A stretch of 63,358 nt of DNA, from assembly GCA_039793985.1 (NCBI GenBank), contig JBAMMC010000007.1, positions 1-63,358 on the forward strand, in the 5' to 3' direction. The position numbers were made by a program, and so were the translations under genes. The notes beneath the pieces were generated by a model, which saw only the letters and a program-made list of their open reading frames with translations, had not been told where the DNA came from and made no database searches. Positions 48,834-57,417 of the stretch are shown here, one piece after another. The first letter of the stretch is position 1. The number at the start of each line of letters is the position of its first letter. This DNA is from ARK-14 sp002899805. GTDB taxonomy: Archaea; Thermoproteota; Thermoprotei_A; Sulfolobales; Fervidicoccaceae.

Positions 48834-49483
48834 ATCTCAAAAATGTTTGGCATAGCTACGATGGTTCAACATTTGTGCTGAGGAACATAGATTTATTATT
48901 TAGAAATTCTGGCGTATACTTAATTGTTGGCCCAAACGGTTCAGGAAAAACAACCCTCCTTAAAATAACATCCCTTATAATCAAACCATCAAGAGGAGAA
49001 AACATAATTAATGGAAAGAGCTTTTGGAGCCTCGATGAAAGAGAAAGAGAAAATTTGAGAAGTAACATAATATATGTCCACGATAAACCTATTTTAGTTA
49101 GGGGGAACGTTAGACACAACTTGGAGCTCGGGATGAAGCTCAAGAAAAAGCGCGACAGAACATTAATTGAGTATTACATTGATAGATACAAGCTAAGGGA
49201 TTTGGAGAGAAAAAGCGCAAATAAACTCAGCGCAGGACAGGCCAAGGTAATCACGCTAATAAGAGCGTTATCGCTCAAACCCGAAGTTCTTATTTTGGAT
49301 GAGCCTTTTACTTTTTTGGATTCGCAAAGATCAGAGATGTTAATTGAAGACATAGAAGATATCGTTGAAAAAGAAAAAGGGTTAGTTATAATCGCAACTC
49401 ATTACATGTATAAAGAACTGAAGGAGATATCTACACAACAGATAGAGATAATCAACGGAGAAATACAGCGAACTCAACAGTAA
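48824..49483 (+). CDS. tupC: Tungstate ABC transporter ATPase
   Basis: 219 residues. Walker A GPNGSGKTT, signature LSAGQAKVITL, Walker B VLILDEPFTFLD, switch His in IIATHYMYKE. Shorter than ModC and without the C-terminal TOBE domain, as usual for TupC. Energises uptake through tupB. ATG 48824 overlaps tupB. Last gene of the operon. Confidence 0.92.
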   Translation: MEINLKNVWHSYDGSTFVLRNIDLLFRNSGVYLIVGPNGSGKTTLLKITSLIIKPSRGENIINGKSFWSLDERERENLRSNIIYVHDKPILVRGNVRHNLELGMKLKKKRDRTLIEYYIDRYKLRDLERKSANKLSAGQAKVITLIRALSLKPEVLILDEPFTFLDSQRSEMLIEDIEDIVEKEKGLVIIATHYMYKELKEISTQQIEIINGEIQRTQQ

Positions 49484-49505
49484 ATCTGTCCTGATAATTG
49501 AAAAA

Positions 49506-49871
49506 CTATGGCTTAATATAGGCAAAACCTTCGCTCTGCAGCTTTACAATCTGTGTTATTCCTGCTGGAACAATTTCGAAATGCTCAAGAATTTCTTCTT
49601 CCTTTATGCCTAGAGCCCTGAGAGAGTTACGACATATATAGAAGCGAACTTTCCATTTCAACATATTCATGATTTCCTCGAGTCCTTTCTCCTTGAGCGA
49701 ACTCTTCGTGAAGTGCTTAACTCCATCTCCATTAGCTACCACCGCTATATCCACCTCATCATCTCCCAAGTCAGTAACAAGATTTTTTATATTGGACATC
49801 ATTCTTCCAAACATTCTATCATCGAATGAACTTATGTGGAACAGCGCACGATATTTTTTCACCATCAACAT
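49506..49871 (-). CDS. DsrE-family protein
   Basis: 121 residues. The fold markers are YRALFHISSFDDRMFGRMMS, EVDIAVVANGDGVKHFTKSS, and the region FYICRNSLRALGIKEEEILE with a Cys, then FEIVPAGITQIVKLQSEGFA. This is the DsrE/DsrF-like group that often carries a persulfide-binding Cys near the middle (here YICRN). Possible role in sulfur relay; no dsr, sox or tus genes nearby. ATG at 49871 or the Met two codons later. Follows tRNA-Arg on the same strand by 20 bp. Confidence 0.82.
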   Translation of the reverse strand: MLMVKKYRALFHISSFDDRMFGRMMSNIKNLVTDLGDDEVDIAVVANGDGVKHFTKSSLKEKGLEEIMNMLKWKVRFYICRNSLRALGIKEEEILEHFEIVPAGITQIVKLQSEGFAYIKP

Positions 49872-49890
49872 CCACCTTCTGTTTTACTGA

Positions 49891-49966
49891 TGGGCCCGCC
49901 GGGATTTGAACCCGGGATCCCCGGCTCCGAAGGCCGGTGCCTTGATCCTGGCTTGGCCACGGGCCC
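49891..49966 (-). tRNA. tRNA-Arg (TCG)
   Basis: Acceptor GGGCCCG/CGGGCCC, A73, anticodon stem CCGGC/GCCGG with loop CTTCGGA (anticodon TCG), T arm CCGGG-TTCAAAT-CCCGG. No intron; CCA not encoded. Reads arginine CGA/CGG codons. Confidence 0.95.
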
Positions 49967-50085
49967 CACATACTCATTTATAAAAATCAAGTTAAATCTT
50001 ATGTCCAGACTATAAAACACACTGATTTATATTCGTACTAGAATTATAATTTTCTGTGCGCTTATAAACAAACTTTTTCGTCTTT

Positions 50086-50637
50086 TTATTTAGCTTTTTT
50101 AAGCAGTTCAGCTACAGAAATTAGATTCTTTAAAAGTTGAGAGAGCAATTTGACAGCGTTCTCATCTAATAAGTTGCCTCTTTCATCAAATTTCTTGTCA
50201 GCTTGTGCAAGCATCACTTCAGGCTTATTTATAACCCAAGCATTCATAGCTACTAGTACCTGCCTAAGATGATATTGAGCTCTCGCTCCACCTAGAATCC
50301 CCGTGGAAGCACTCATTATAGCAACAGCTTTACCATCGAGCGGATTTTCCCAATATGGTCTGCTTATCCAATCCAATGCATTTTTGAGTACACCTGAGAT
50401 AGAGTAGTTGTATTCCGGAGTAGCGATCAACACAGCATCGGCTTTTCTTATCTTTTCTTTGAGTTTCAATACAGAATATGGGGGTTCTGTTTCTATGTCT
50501 TGATTGAAGATAGGAATCTCGTTGAGCTCATATATCTCTAGTGAAATTCCCTCAGGAAGCATTCTCTTAGCATTTTCCAACAATAACCTGTTATATGATC
50601 CTCTCCTGATAGATCCTGGTATACCGACTAAAATCAC
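50086..50637 (-). CDS. NADPH-dependent FMN reductase / flavoprotein
   Basis: 183 residues. VGIPGSIRRGSYNRLLLENA is the FMN-phosphate loop, TPEYNYSISGVLKNALDWIS the isoalloxazine-contacting segment, and MSASTGILGGARAQYHLRQV closes the site. This is the flavodoxin-like ChrR/azoreductase/FMN-reductase family; it may reduce quinones, chromate or flavins. GTG or ATG start near 50637. It is divergent from the bd oxidase gene (180 bp), whose quinol pool it could influence; that link is inference. Confidence 0.88.
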   Translation of the reverse strand: MILVGIPGSIRRGSYNRLLLENAKRMLPEGISLEIYELNEIPIFNQDIETEPPYSVLKLKEKIRKADAVLIATPEYNYSISGVLKNALDWISRPYWENPLDGKAVAIMSASTGILGGARAQYHLRQVLVAMNAWVINKPEVMLAQADKKFDERGNLLDENAVKLLSQLLKNLISVAELLKKAK

Positions 50638-50817
50638 AATATATCACCTCTTTTTTATGGAAAGATTAGGTTTCAATAAATTGCCCTTTTGTCGATCGAA
50701 AATATTCTATTACTCCTTTCATTTATTTGTTATATATATAAATATTCCATATAATAATAAGTGAGACGTAAAATTTTTATATGTATTACTTTATTTTAAT
50801 ATAAAAGGGAATTATTT

Positions 50818-52386
50818 ATGATAGATGATCTATTGAAGCTTTCGAGTTTAGGCATCTATATCCATGCAGCGAGCGTATCAATAACCCTTGGCTTTCCAAT
50901 CATGATAGGTATCACCCTATGGAAGTTATATAAGAAAAAAGACGAGCGTTTCTTACAGGAAGCAAAGATTCTGACCGCCATTCTCGCGATAAATTTCGCG
51001 CTGGGTGGAGTTACTGGAACTCTGGTCGAATTCGGTCTCGTTCAAATATGGCCTGGGACTATTTTCGCTATAGAATCATTCGCATTTGCTCCATTAACTT
51101 TAGAGCTCATCGCATTTATCAGTGAGGTTGTTTTTCTCATCTTTTTCATAGTTACGCTTGGAAAATGGAACCCAAAGAGAAGTATGGCAATATTGGCAAT
51201 ATATTGGATTTTTGCTCTGCTTTCGGGAGCGTTGATAACTTCTGTAAATTCTTGGATGCAGTCTCCGCAAGGGACGGGTCCCGTAGCTAGTGCAATATAT
51301 CCTTTCATGCCCTCTTATGGTCAAGTTTCTGTAGATGTACGAAAATTGGTATCTTTAAAGCTCACCCTTCTATCTACGAAGGAGCCACTATCTCTCATTC
51401 TTCAACAACCGTATTTCGCCAATAATACAGGCATAATTTTGGAAAATCCCTATTCAGCATTCACCGGGATTTACTTCACAGCATCGATCCTTCATAATTT
51501 GACTGCAGCAGTTATTGTAGGGCTCAGTCTAGCGGCTTCTGGATATTCGTATAGGTATTTTAAGACTAAAGATAGCCACTACGTAGAGCTTCTGAAGCCT
51601 AGCTTTCTCGTTCTATTTGTATTGATGCTCATTCAACCAACCATCTTCGGTCATTTGATGGGAACAGCGGTTGTCGATAACCAACCGACCAAGTTTGCTT
51701 CAATGGAGGGAGCAAATACCACATATGTGAATCCCTTGATGGGTCTTCTAGCCTATGGAGACCCTAATCATCCAATAATTGGTTATGACCAACTATATCA
51801 AAGTTGTCGCATATATGGCAACATGACCTTTCTTGATTTAGCTAAAGCAATAGGTATCAATCAGTCTCAACTCACAGCTTTAAATGTGAGTAGCGAAATC
51901 ATGAATATGAAAATAGAAAATGTTTGCCTCGCTGATCTCAATTCAGCGGAAGCGAATATAGAAACTATCCATTACTCTTACTATACAAAGATATCTACCG
52001 GTATCTTAGCTTTACTCTCTTCTGCTTTACTAGCGCTCACCTATTACAGAATAAAGGGGTTGAGCTGGCTTTCCAACAAGCTGACAAGAAATGGCAGCGC
52101 AAAAATGATTTTCATCTACGCTACTCTACTCTTCGTATCTGCGAGCACAACCTCCATTCTTGGCTGGTTCGTAAGAGAAGTCGGAAGGAAGCCATGGACT
52201 GTATATGGTTTATTATATCCACAAGATGTCGTTACGCCCGTACAACTCTCTTACTCTCCCGGATTTTTGGCATTTGCTTCTCTAGTGATAATATTTGTTG
52301 CGATTCTTGGTTATACGGCTATGTTCATTGTAGCAACTCGTCCTACTATTTTGAAAAGAATAAACAGCTCTAGAGGTGGTTCATAA
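50818..52386 (+). CDS. cydA: Cytochrome bd-type oxidase subunit I (CydA-like)
   Basis: 522 residues, about nine helices. His16 (IYIHAAS) matches the E. coli heme ligand H19. LTLELIAFISEVVF carries the two proton-path Glu (E99/E107 equivalents), ILHNLTAAVIVG the H186 equivalent, NQPTKFASMEG the quinol-side block and GRKPWTVYGLL the conserved GR-x-PW. At the place of R391/M393, where Met is the second ligand of b558, the sequence is YYTKISTGIL, that is Lys and Ser. It would reduce oxygen to water in the membrane. ATG at 50818 about 22 bp after TTTAATATAAAA: leaderless. Confidence 0.88.
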   Translation: MIDDLLKLSSLGIYIHAASVSITLGFPIMIGITLWKLYKKKDERFLQEAKILTAILAINFALGGVTGTLVEFGLVQIWPGTIFAIESFAFAPLTLELIAFISEVVFLIFFIVTLGKWNPKRSMAILAIYWIFALLSGALITSVNSWMQSPQGTGPVASAIYPFMPSYGQVSVDVRKLVSLKLTLLSTKEPLSLILQQPYFANNTGIILENPYSAFTGIYFTASILHNLTAAVIVGLSLAASGYSYRYFKTKDSHYVELLKPSFLVLFVLMLIQPTIFGHLMGTAVVDNQPTKFASMEGANTTYVNPLMGLLAYGDPNHPIIGYDQLYQSCRIYGNMTFLDLAKAIGINQSQLTALNVSSEIMNMKIENVCLADLNSAEANIETIHYSYYTKISTGILALLSSALLALTYYRIKGLSWLSNKLTRNGSAKMIFIYATLLFVSASTTSILGWFVREVGRKPWTVYGLLYPQDVVTPVQLSYSPGFLAFASLVIIFVAILGYTAMFIVATRPTILKRINSSRGGS

Positions 52387-53468
52387 TGAGCATAGAATCC
52401 CTTTCTTTTGTTCTTTTAGGACTTTCTGTGCTCATACATATATTATTCGTTACAGCGGACCTGGGTAGCGGCATCATAGCGGCTCTTACCAGAACCCTCT
52501 CTTATAAAGAAGGTAGCGAGACCTGGGAAATCATTTCGAAAAGGCTATTTAGGTTCATGATAATCACAGAGCTTTTCAGCGGTGTTTGGGGAACAATTAT
52601 CACTGTATTTTTAGCAGGTTTCTTTGGGGGTTTAGTGGCATTAGCTACAAACGTTCTATTTGTTCCCATCGCTATATCTATAGCGAGCATAATGATAAGG
52701 ATACCATCGATAGCAGCTTCATGGTATTTATGGAATAGAATCTCTCCAAAAAAGCATGTAATATTAATGTGGGTAATGGCTATTTCTGGCTACGGAATAC
52801 CTGCTGGCTTCAGGACGATCTTCGCAGAGCTGAACTATCCATATGCCGTTGAATCATATTTATCGGGGATTCCTTTTTCAAGCTTTATGCCTTTTTCAAA
52901 CCCGGTTTACTGGTATTTAATGATGCATACGGTGCTCGCCTCTATCAGTGTCGGAGGGTATATATTAGCAACCATATCTTCAATAGAGAAGGATACACGG
53001 ATTACTAAATATGGGATAAAGATAGGGCTGTCTTTTGCCATTCTCCAATCTTTTGCTGGAATGATCTATTACATCTCATTGAGGTCGTATTCGATGCTTC
53101 TCTTTGATTTAATAAACTCTTCAACCCTTCCGATATTTGCTGTAAAGCTAATTCTGGTGGGAGTTTTATTATATATATCTCTAGAGGGACTGATCTTCAA
53201 TGAAGGTGGAGTAAAAACTTGGATAATGGCCCCGTTGAGCTTACTCATAGTTGTATTTGGAGAAGCTCTGAACGATGGATCAAGATATCCCTATTTGATT
53301 ATTTCGGGGAATAGTGGAATAAGTATGGATTCTTTTTTCAATTATTTAATGCCTATACCTGTAGATGCTATAGCTGTTGTTATGCTGTTTTTCATCGTTG
53401 GGATAGCGACTTTCTCTCTAGCAATGTATTACGGTCTAGTGAAGCGTTATGTCACCGAACCTAGTTAA
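52386..53468 (+). CDS. cydB: Cytochrome bd-type oxidase subunit II (CydB-like)
   Basis: 360 residues, about nine helices, starting in MSIESLSFVLLGLSVLIHIL. The early ADLGSGIIAALTRTLSYKEG resembles the D/FDLG-G motif of CydB helix 1. Later PYAVESYLSGIPFSSFMPF and HTVLASISVGGYILATISSI fit the second pseudo-repeat. It overlaps cydA by 1 bp and forms the oxidase with it. Sequence is divergent from bacterial CydB, as usual in crenarchaea. No cydX-like gene seen. Confidence 0.82.
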   Translation: MSIESLSFVLLGLSVLIHILFVTADLGSGIIAALTRTLSYKEGSETWEIISKRLFRFMIITELFSGVWGTIITVFLAGFFGGLVALATNVLFVPIAISIASIMIRIPSIAASWYLWNRISPKKHVILMWVMAISGYGIPAGFRTIFAELNYPYAVESYLSGIPFSSFMPFSNPVYWYLMMHTVLASISVGGYILATISSIEKDTRITKYGIKIGLSFAILQSFAGMIYYISLRSYSMLLFDLINSSTLPIFAVKLILVGVLLYISLEGLIFNEGGVKTWIMAPLSLLIVVFGEALNDGSRYPYLIISGNSGISMDSFFNYLMPIPVDAIAVVMLFFIVGIATFSLAMYYGLVKRYVTEPS

Positions 53469-53652
53469 CCAAATAGTGAAAGCAAATTATATTAAAAAAT
53501 TATCATATGATTTAATTAAAAATTTTTCAAAAAATTTTCTCATAAATACTATCCTGTCAATTCATAAAATATCCAGAGAAAATTTAGGCTCGAGATTTTG
53601 TGATATCTTAAAATCTAGCTGGAGAGAAATGCAAACCTCAGAGTAAATGCGA

Positions 53653-53886
53653 TTAATTCTTTTTCAACTCTTTTTCTAGTTCATTGATTTTGTCCTTCAG
53701 CTCTTTTACGTCTTCCTCGACTTTTTTGTTCACATTCCATCCGAGCACCCACTTCACAGCATATGCTATTATAATAACGGTAATTAACAAGAATACAAGG
53801 GAAACTATTCCCCAAAGGAAGAATCCAGGAGCAAACCAACCAAAAGGCATTCCATAGCCATAACAGAATAAGCACATTTTTTCCAC
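53653..53886 (-). CDS. Small membrane protein with C-terminal coiled coil
   Basis: 77 residues. FGWFAPGFFLWGIVSLVFLL to VIIIAYAVKWVLGW makes one or two membrane segments, followed by a Lys/Glu coiled coil (VEEDVKELKDKINELEKELK). The N-terminus has CLFCYGYGMPFGW, with two Cys spaced by two residues. No family recognised. It lies convergent to cydB with its own TATA-like element. Could be a membrane accessory factor, for example of the oxidase, but nothing supports this beyond position. Confidence 0.6.
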   Translation of the reverse strand: MEKMCLFCYGYGMPFGWFAPGFFLWGIVSLVFLLITVIIIAYAVKWVLGWNVNKKVEEDVKELKDKINELEKELKKN

Positions 53887-53954
53887 CTAGAATAAAAATA
53901 AACATTCAAGGTTATTAGTAATATATGTTATATATAGTTAATTTTTAAAAAGTG

Positions 53955-54052
53955 GGCTCATACCAATGCATTCTTCGATAGAGATACGCGGTATTGAGGA
54001 TTCTGCAAACCTCGGAGGAAAACCCTCCATCTGAAAGTATTGGCTTATGGAA
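53955..54052 (+). ncRNA. Candidate structured RNA in intergenic region
   Basis: CATA-CCAAT (53959-53967) pairs with ATTGG-CT-TATG (54039-54049; CT bulged), closing a domain that contains three further hairpins: ATAC/GTAT, GAGG/CCTC, and GGAGG/CCTCC. A TATA-like TTATATATAG at about 53930-53939 would start transcription at its 5' edge, and a T-rich stretch follows at 54090. No C/D or ACA boxes are clear. The GC content is above the flanks. No ORF above 22 codons. Confidence 0.3.
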
Positions 54053-54129
54053 ATGATCCATCCGGAATATTGCTCTTTCTAACCAGAAATAATTCTTTTT
54101 TATTATAATCTTCTCTCATTCGATTCTAT

Positions 54130-54972
54130 CTAATCACGGCTGCTCTTTTCCAGTTTTTTGACGCCTTTATTTTTAACTTTTTTTGAAGCTAAATGAACCC
54201 CAATAGTGAAAACGGCATAGAAAGGTATCGCAAGCATGAACATTGTAATTCCCGAAGGATCTGGAGTAATTACCGCTGCTATAAAGAGAATAATTATGAA
54301 TATTACTCTACTGTTGTATCCTTTGAGCTTTTCGGGCTCAATTACTCCGTATATTATGAGATAGTAAACGATGAGAGGAATCTCGAATACAGCCCCCGTA
54401 GCCAGAGTGAGACCTATTATGAAAGATAGAAGTTTCGAATAGGTCATACTTATGAGAAAATTATCGGTTGGAGCTGGAGCTGCTTGAAGCATCAACATTA
54501 TTTTCATGGTTATGGGAGAGAGCCCAAAATATCCTAAAGCAGAACCGAAGATGAAGAGCCCGACACCTGCTACAGCTACGCCCTTCATTCTTTCCCTTTC
54601 TTCTGGATATAGAGCAGGCTTAACATATTCGTAAACTTGATATGCTATGTATGGGGAGGAAATTATAGCTGCAAATAAGAGCGAAGTGTACATGATCACA
54701 TTGAAACCTTCAAACGGAGATGTGTATATAACTGTTACATTGAATGTATGACCGTACCAAGTTATGTTCTCTGGTAAAACATAAGAAACCATATCTTTTG
54801 AGAGCTCAGCAACGAGTGGAATATAAGAATGGGAAATATCTACAGGAACAAAAGTGACAATTACCCAAATGACTATAAAAAAAATCAAGATCTTTTTTAG
54901 ACGCTCAGAGAGCTCCTCGAGGTGCCTTTCCAGTGGCTGTTCCTCTTGATCTTTGCTTTCATCAAAAATCAT
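54130..54972 (-). CDS. tatC: Twin-arginine translocase subunit TatC
   Basis: 280 residues, six helices. The N-terminal RHLEELSERLKK (the conserved HL.ELR region with its Glu) and the later YEYVKPALYPEERERMKGV, FGSALGYFGLSPITMKIML and GAVFEIPLIVYYLII are TatC hallmarks. The C-terminus is long and basic. TatC is the receptor for twin-arginine signal peptides of folded proteins such as iron-sulfur enzymes. It lies 28 bp downstream of tatA on the same strand, so they form an operon. Confidence 0.95.
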   Translation of the reverse strand: MIFDESKDQEEQPLERHLEELSERLKKILIFFIVIWVIVTFVPVDISHSYIPLVAELSKDMVSYVLPENITWYGHTFNVTVIYTSPFEGFNVIMYTSLLFAAIISSPYIAYQVYEYVKPALYPEERERMKGVAVAGVGLFIFGSALGYFGLSPITMKIMLMLQAAPAPTDNFLISMTYSKLLSFIIGLTLATGAVFEIPLIVYYLIIYGVIEPEKLKGYNSRVIFIIILFIAAVITPDPSGITMFMLAIPFYAVFTIGVHLASKKVKNKGVKKLEKSSRD

Positions 54973-55000
54973 CTAATTCAGCCCTTTCTTCATTAGAAGG

Positions 55001-55321
55001 CTATTTTCCAACCTTATCTTGGATCTTTTTGAGGATATCCGAATCGCTCAACCCGTTCGTCTCGATCCCCAGTTTTTTTGCTATTTCTAAAAGTATTTGC
55101 CTATCACTTTCAGTTAAAGATTGTTTGTTTGCTAAGATGGAAACAGTCTTCTTTTCTTCTTCGGTAGCTCCTGAAGCAGCCTTTCTAAATTCTCTCAGTG
55201 CTTCACCTATAGATCTGGCAAGTTGTGGAAGCTTCGAGGGACCCAACAATAGGAGTGCGATGATCAATATTGCCACTATTTCTGGAGTTCCCAGCGAACC
55301 AGGCATTTTTTCCATCTCCAT
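55001..55321 (-). CDS. tatA: Twin-arginine translocase subunit TatA
   Basis: 106 residues. One N-terminal membrane helix (TPEIVAILIIALLLLGPSKL), the hinge LGPSKLPQLARSIGEALREF and an amphipathic, charged tail. The GPSKLP motif replaces the usual FGPKKLP. It supplies the pore-forming subunit for TatC. ATG at 55321 or 55315 (MEKMPG). Confidence 0.93.
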   Translation of the reverse strand: MEMEKMPGSLGTPEIVAILIIALLLLGPSKLPQLARSIGEALREFRKAASGATEEEKKTVSILANKQSLTESDRQILLEIAKKLGIETNGLSDSDILKKIQDKVGK

Positions 55322-55468
55322 CTATTGATTATTTTTTAATGATAAATAAATTTATCTTTTGATTTTTATGGAAATATCGTCAAAAACTATAAGTTACTTT
55401 TTTGAAAAATTTATATGAAAGCGCATAGAAGAAAGATATAAATGAGAAAAAATTCAGGATGAAGAGCC

Positions 55469-57394
55469 ATGGGTAAAAGTATTTTTGAAAAAATTTTGAT
55501 GGAACACCTTGTGGAAGGTAAGCCTGAGCCAGGAGAAGAAGTTTCGATAAAAATTGATCAAACCCTTACGCAGGATGCAACAGGTACGATGGCATTTTTG
55601 GAGTTTGAAGCGATAGGAATTCCCCGAATAAAAACGGAGCTCAGCGTGAGTTACGTAGACCATAATATGCTACAGATAGATTATCTAAATCCTGATGACC
55701 ACCTTTATCTGCAAACTGCTGCAGCAAAATATGGGGCGTATTTTTCCAGGCCTGGCAATGGAATATGCCACCAAGTACATCTAGAGAGGTTTGCAGCTCC
55801 AGGGAAAACTCTCCTCGGTGCTGATAGCCATACGCCGACAGCTGGCGGCGTTGGTTCTCTTGCTATAGGGGCCGGAGGAATGGAAATCGCTGCCGCAATG
55901 GCTGGAGCCCCTTATACATTCAAATATCCGAAATTAGTGAAAGTCGAGCTGAAGGGAAAGCTGAGAGAGTGGGTCTCAGCTAAAGATATAGCTCTCGAGA
56001 TGTTGAAAAGACTGACAGTAAAAGGAGGAGTTGGGAAAGCATTTGAATTTGTTGGCGAAGGGATAAAATATCTGAGCGTCCCGGAGAGAGCGACGATTAC
56101 AAACATGATGGTAGAAAGTGGAGCAACCACTAGTATATTTCCTAGCGACGATATAACAAAGATGTGGCTTAGAGCCCAGGGAAGAGAAGAGCAATGGATA
56201 CCTATTCTGCCCGACCAAGATGCTCAGTATGATGAAGAGATGGAAATAGATCTGGGCCAACTCGAGCCTCTTGTAGCTATGCCTCATTCTCCTGATAATG
56301 TCAAACCAGTTTCTGAAGTCGAGGGCCTCGATGTAGCTCAGGTAGCTATTGGCTCCTGTACTAACTCTTCACTCAGGGATATGAAGCTTGTGGCAAACGC
56401 TTTGAAAGGGAAGAAGATCTCACAAAATACATCCTTACTTATTAACCCTGGGTCGAGACAAGTAGTGCTCAACCTCATAGAGAGTGGAGAATTCAAGTAC
56501 CTAATCGAAGCCGGAGCTAGGATCTTAGAGAACGCATGTGGTCCTTGCATTGGTATGGGAGGGGCTCCTCCTTCAGGATCCTTTAGTGTCAGAACGTATA
56601 ACAGAAATTTCAAAGGTAGGAGTGGAACAGAGGATGCTGGCGTAATACTCGCAAGTCCTGAAACAGCTGTTGCTACTGCTATTTTTGGTAGACTCACAGA
56701 TCCGAGAAAGCTTGGAAAAATGCCAGAAGTCAGGCTTCCCGAAAAGTTCATCATAGATGATAGCATGATAATTCCACCGCTACCTCCAGACAAGGCTTCT
56801 GAAGTTACTGTGAGGAGGGGACCTAACATAAAACCCCTTCCCAAATTCGATCCATTGCCAAAAACATTCGAAGGAGAAGTTCTGATCAAGCTATCGGATA
56901 ATGTAACAACAGACGATATACTCCCAGCAGGAGCGAACGTACTCCCCTTGAGGAGCAATATAGAAAAGATTTCCAAGTTCATATTTCACAGAATCGACCC
57001 AGCTTTCCATGATAGAGCTAAAGAAAAGGGAGGCGGTATAATAGTTGGCGGGGAGAATTATGGCCAAGGTTCGAGCAGGGAGCATGCTGCTATAGTGCCA
57101 AGATATCTGGGGATAAGAGCAGTTTTGGCTAAATCGTTCGCTAGAATACATAGATCGAATCTGATAAACTTCGGTGTTGTTCCATTGACCTTCAAAAATA
57201 CAACGGATTATCAAGCTATAGAAAAGGGAGATAGGGTGAAGATAGAGTTTGGGACTCTCGAGAAAGAAGAGCTCAATGCCATTATACTAGAAAAAGGAAA
57301 GATGATACCATTGATACATGACCTCTCTGAAAGAGAGAGGGAAATTGTTCTTGCGGGAGGTCTTCTCCCGTGGATAAGAACACGTTTTTCTTAA
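55469..57394 (+). CDS. acn: Aconitate hydratase
   Basis: 641 residues. The large domain carries GADSHTPTAGGVGSLAIGAG, the [4Fe-4S] ligands in AIGSCTNSS and NACGPCIGMGGAPPSG, and the swivel domain (about residues 505-615) has ENYGQGSSREHAAIVPRYLG. This is the short aconitase form with a fused swivel domain, as in archaea and some anaerobes. It interconverts citrate and isocitrate. First gene of an operon with isocitrate dehydrogenase and an isocitrate-lyase-family enzyme. ATG 55469; AGGATGAAGAG precedes it. Confidence 0.94.
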   Translation: MGKSIFEKILMEHLVEGKPEPGEEVSIKIDQTLTQDATGTMAFLEFEAIGIPRIKTELSVSYVDHNMLQIDYLNPDDHLYLQTAAAKYGAYFSRPGNGICHQVHLERFAAPGKTLLGADSHTPTAGGVGSLAIGAGGMEIAAAMAGAPYTFKYPKLVKVELKGKLREWVSAKDIALEMLKRLTVKGGVGKAFEFVGEGIKYLSVPERATITNMMVESGATTSIFPSDDITKMWLRAQGREEQWIPILPDQDAQYDEEMEIDLGQLEPLVAMPHSPDNVKPVSEVEGLDVAQVAIGSCTNSSLRDMKLVANALKGKKISQNTSLLINPGSRQVVLNLIESGEFKYLIEAGARILENACGPCIGMGGAPPSGSFSVRTYNRNFKGRSGTEDAGVILASPETAVATAIFGRLTDPRKLGKMPEVRLPEKFIIDDSMIIPPLPPDKASEVTVRRGPNIKPLPKFDPLPKTFEGEVLIKLSDNVTTDDILPAGANVLPLRSNIEKISKFIFHRIDPAFHDRAKEKGGGIIVGGENYGQGSSREHAAIVPRYLGIRAVLAKSFARIHRSNLINFGVVPLTFKNTTDYQAIEKGDRVKIEFGTLEKEELNAIILEKGKMIPLIHDLSEREREIVLAGGLLPWIRTRFS

Positions 57395-57417
57395 TAAAAA
57401 CATGAATTTATTGAGAG

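Noticed and set aside
53449..53646. 65-codon ORF after cydB
   Set aside because: Starts inside cydB in another frame, has AT-driven Lys/Asn/Ile composition, no ribosome-binding site and no recognisable motif.
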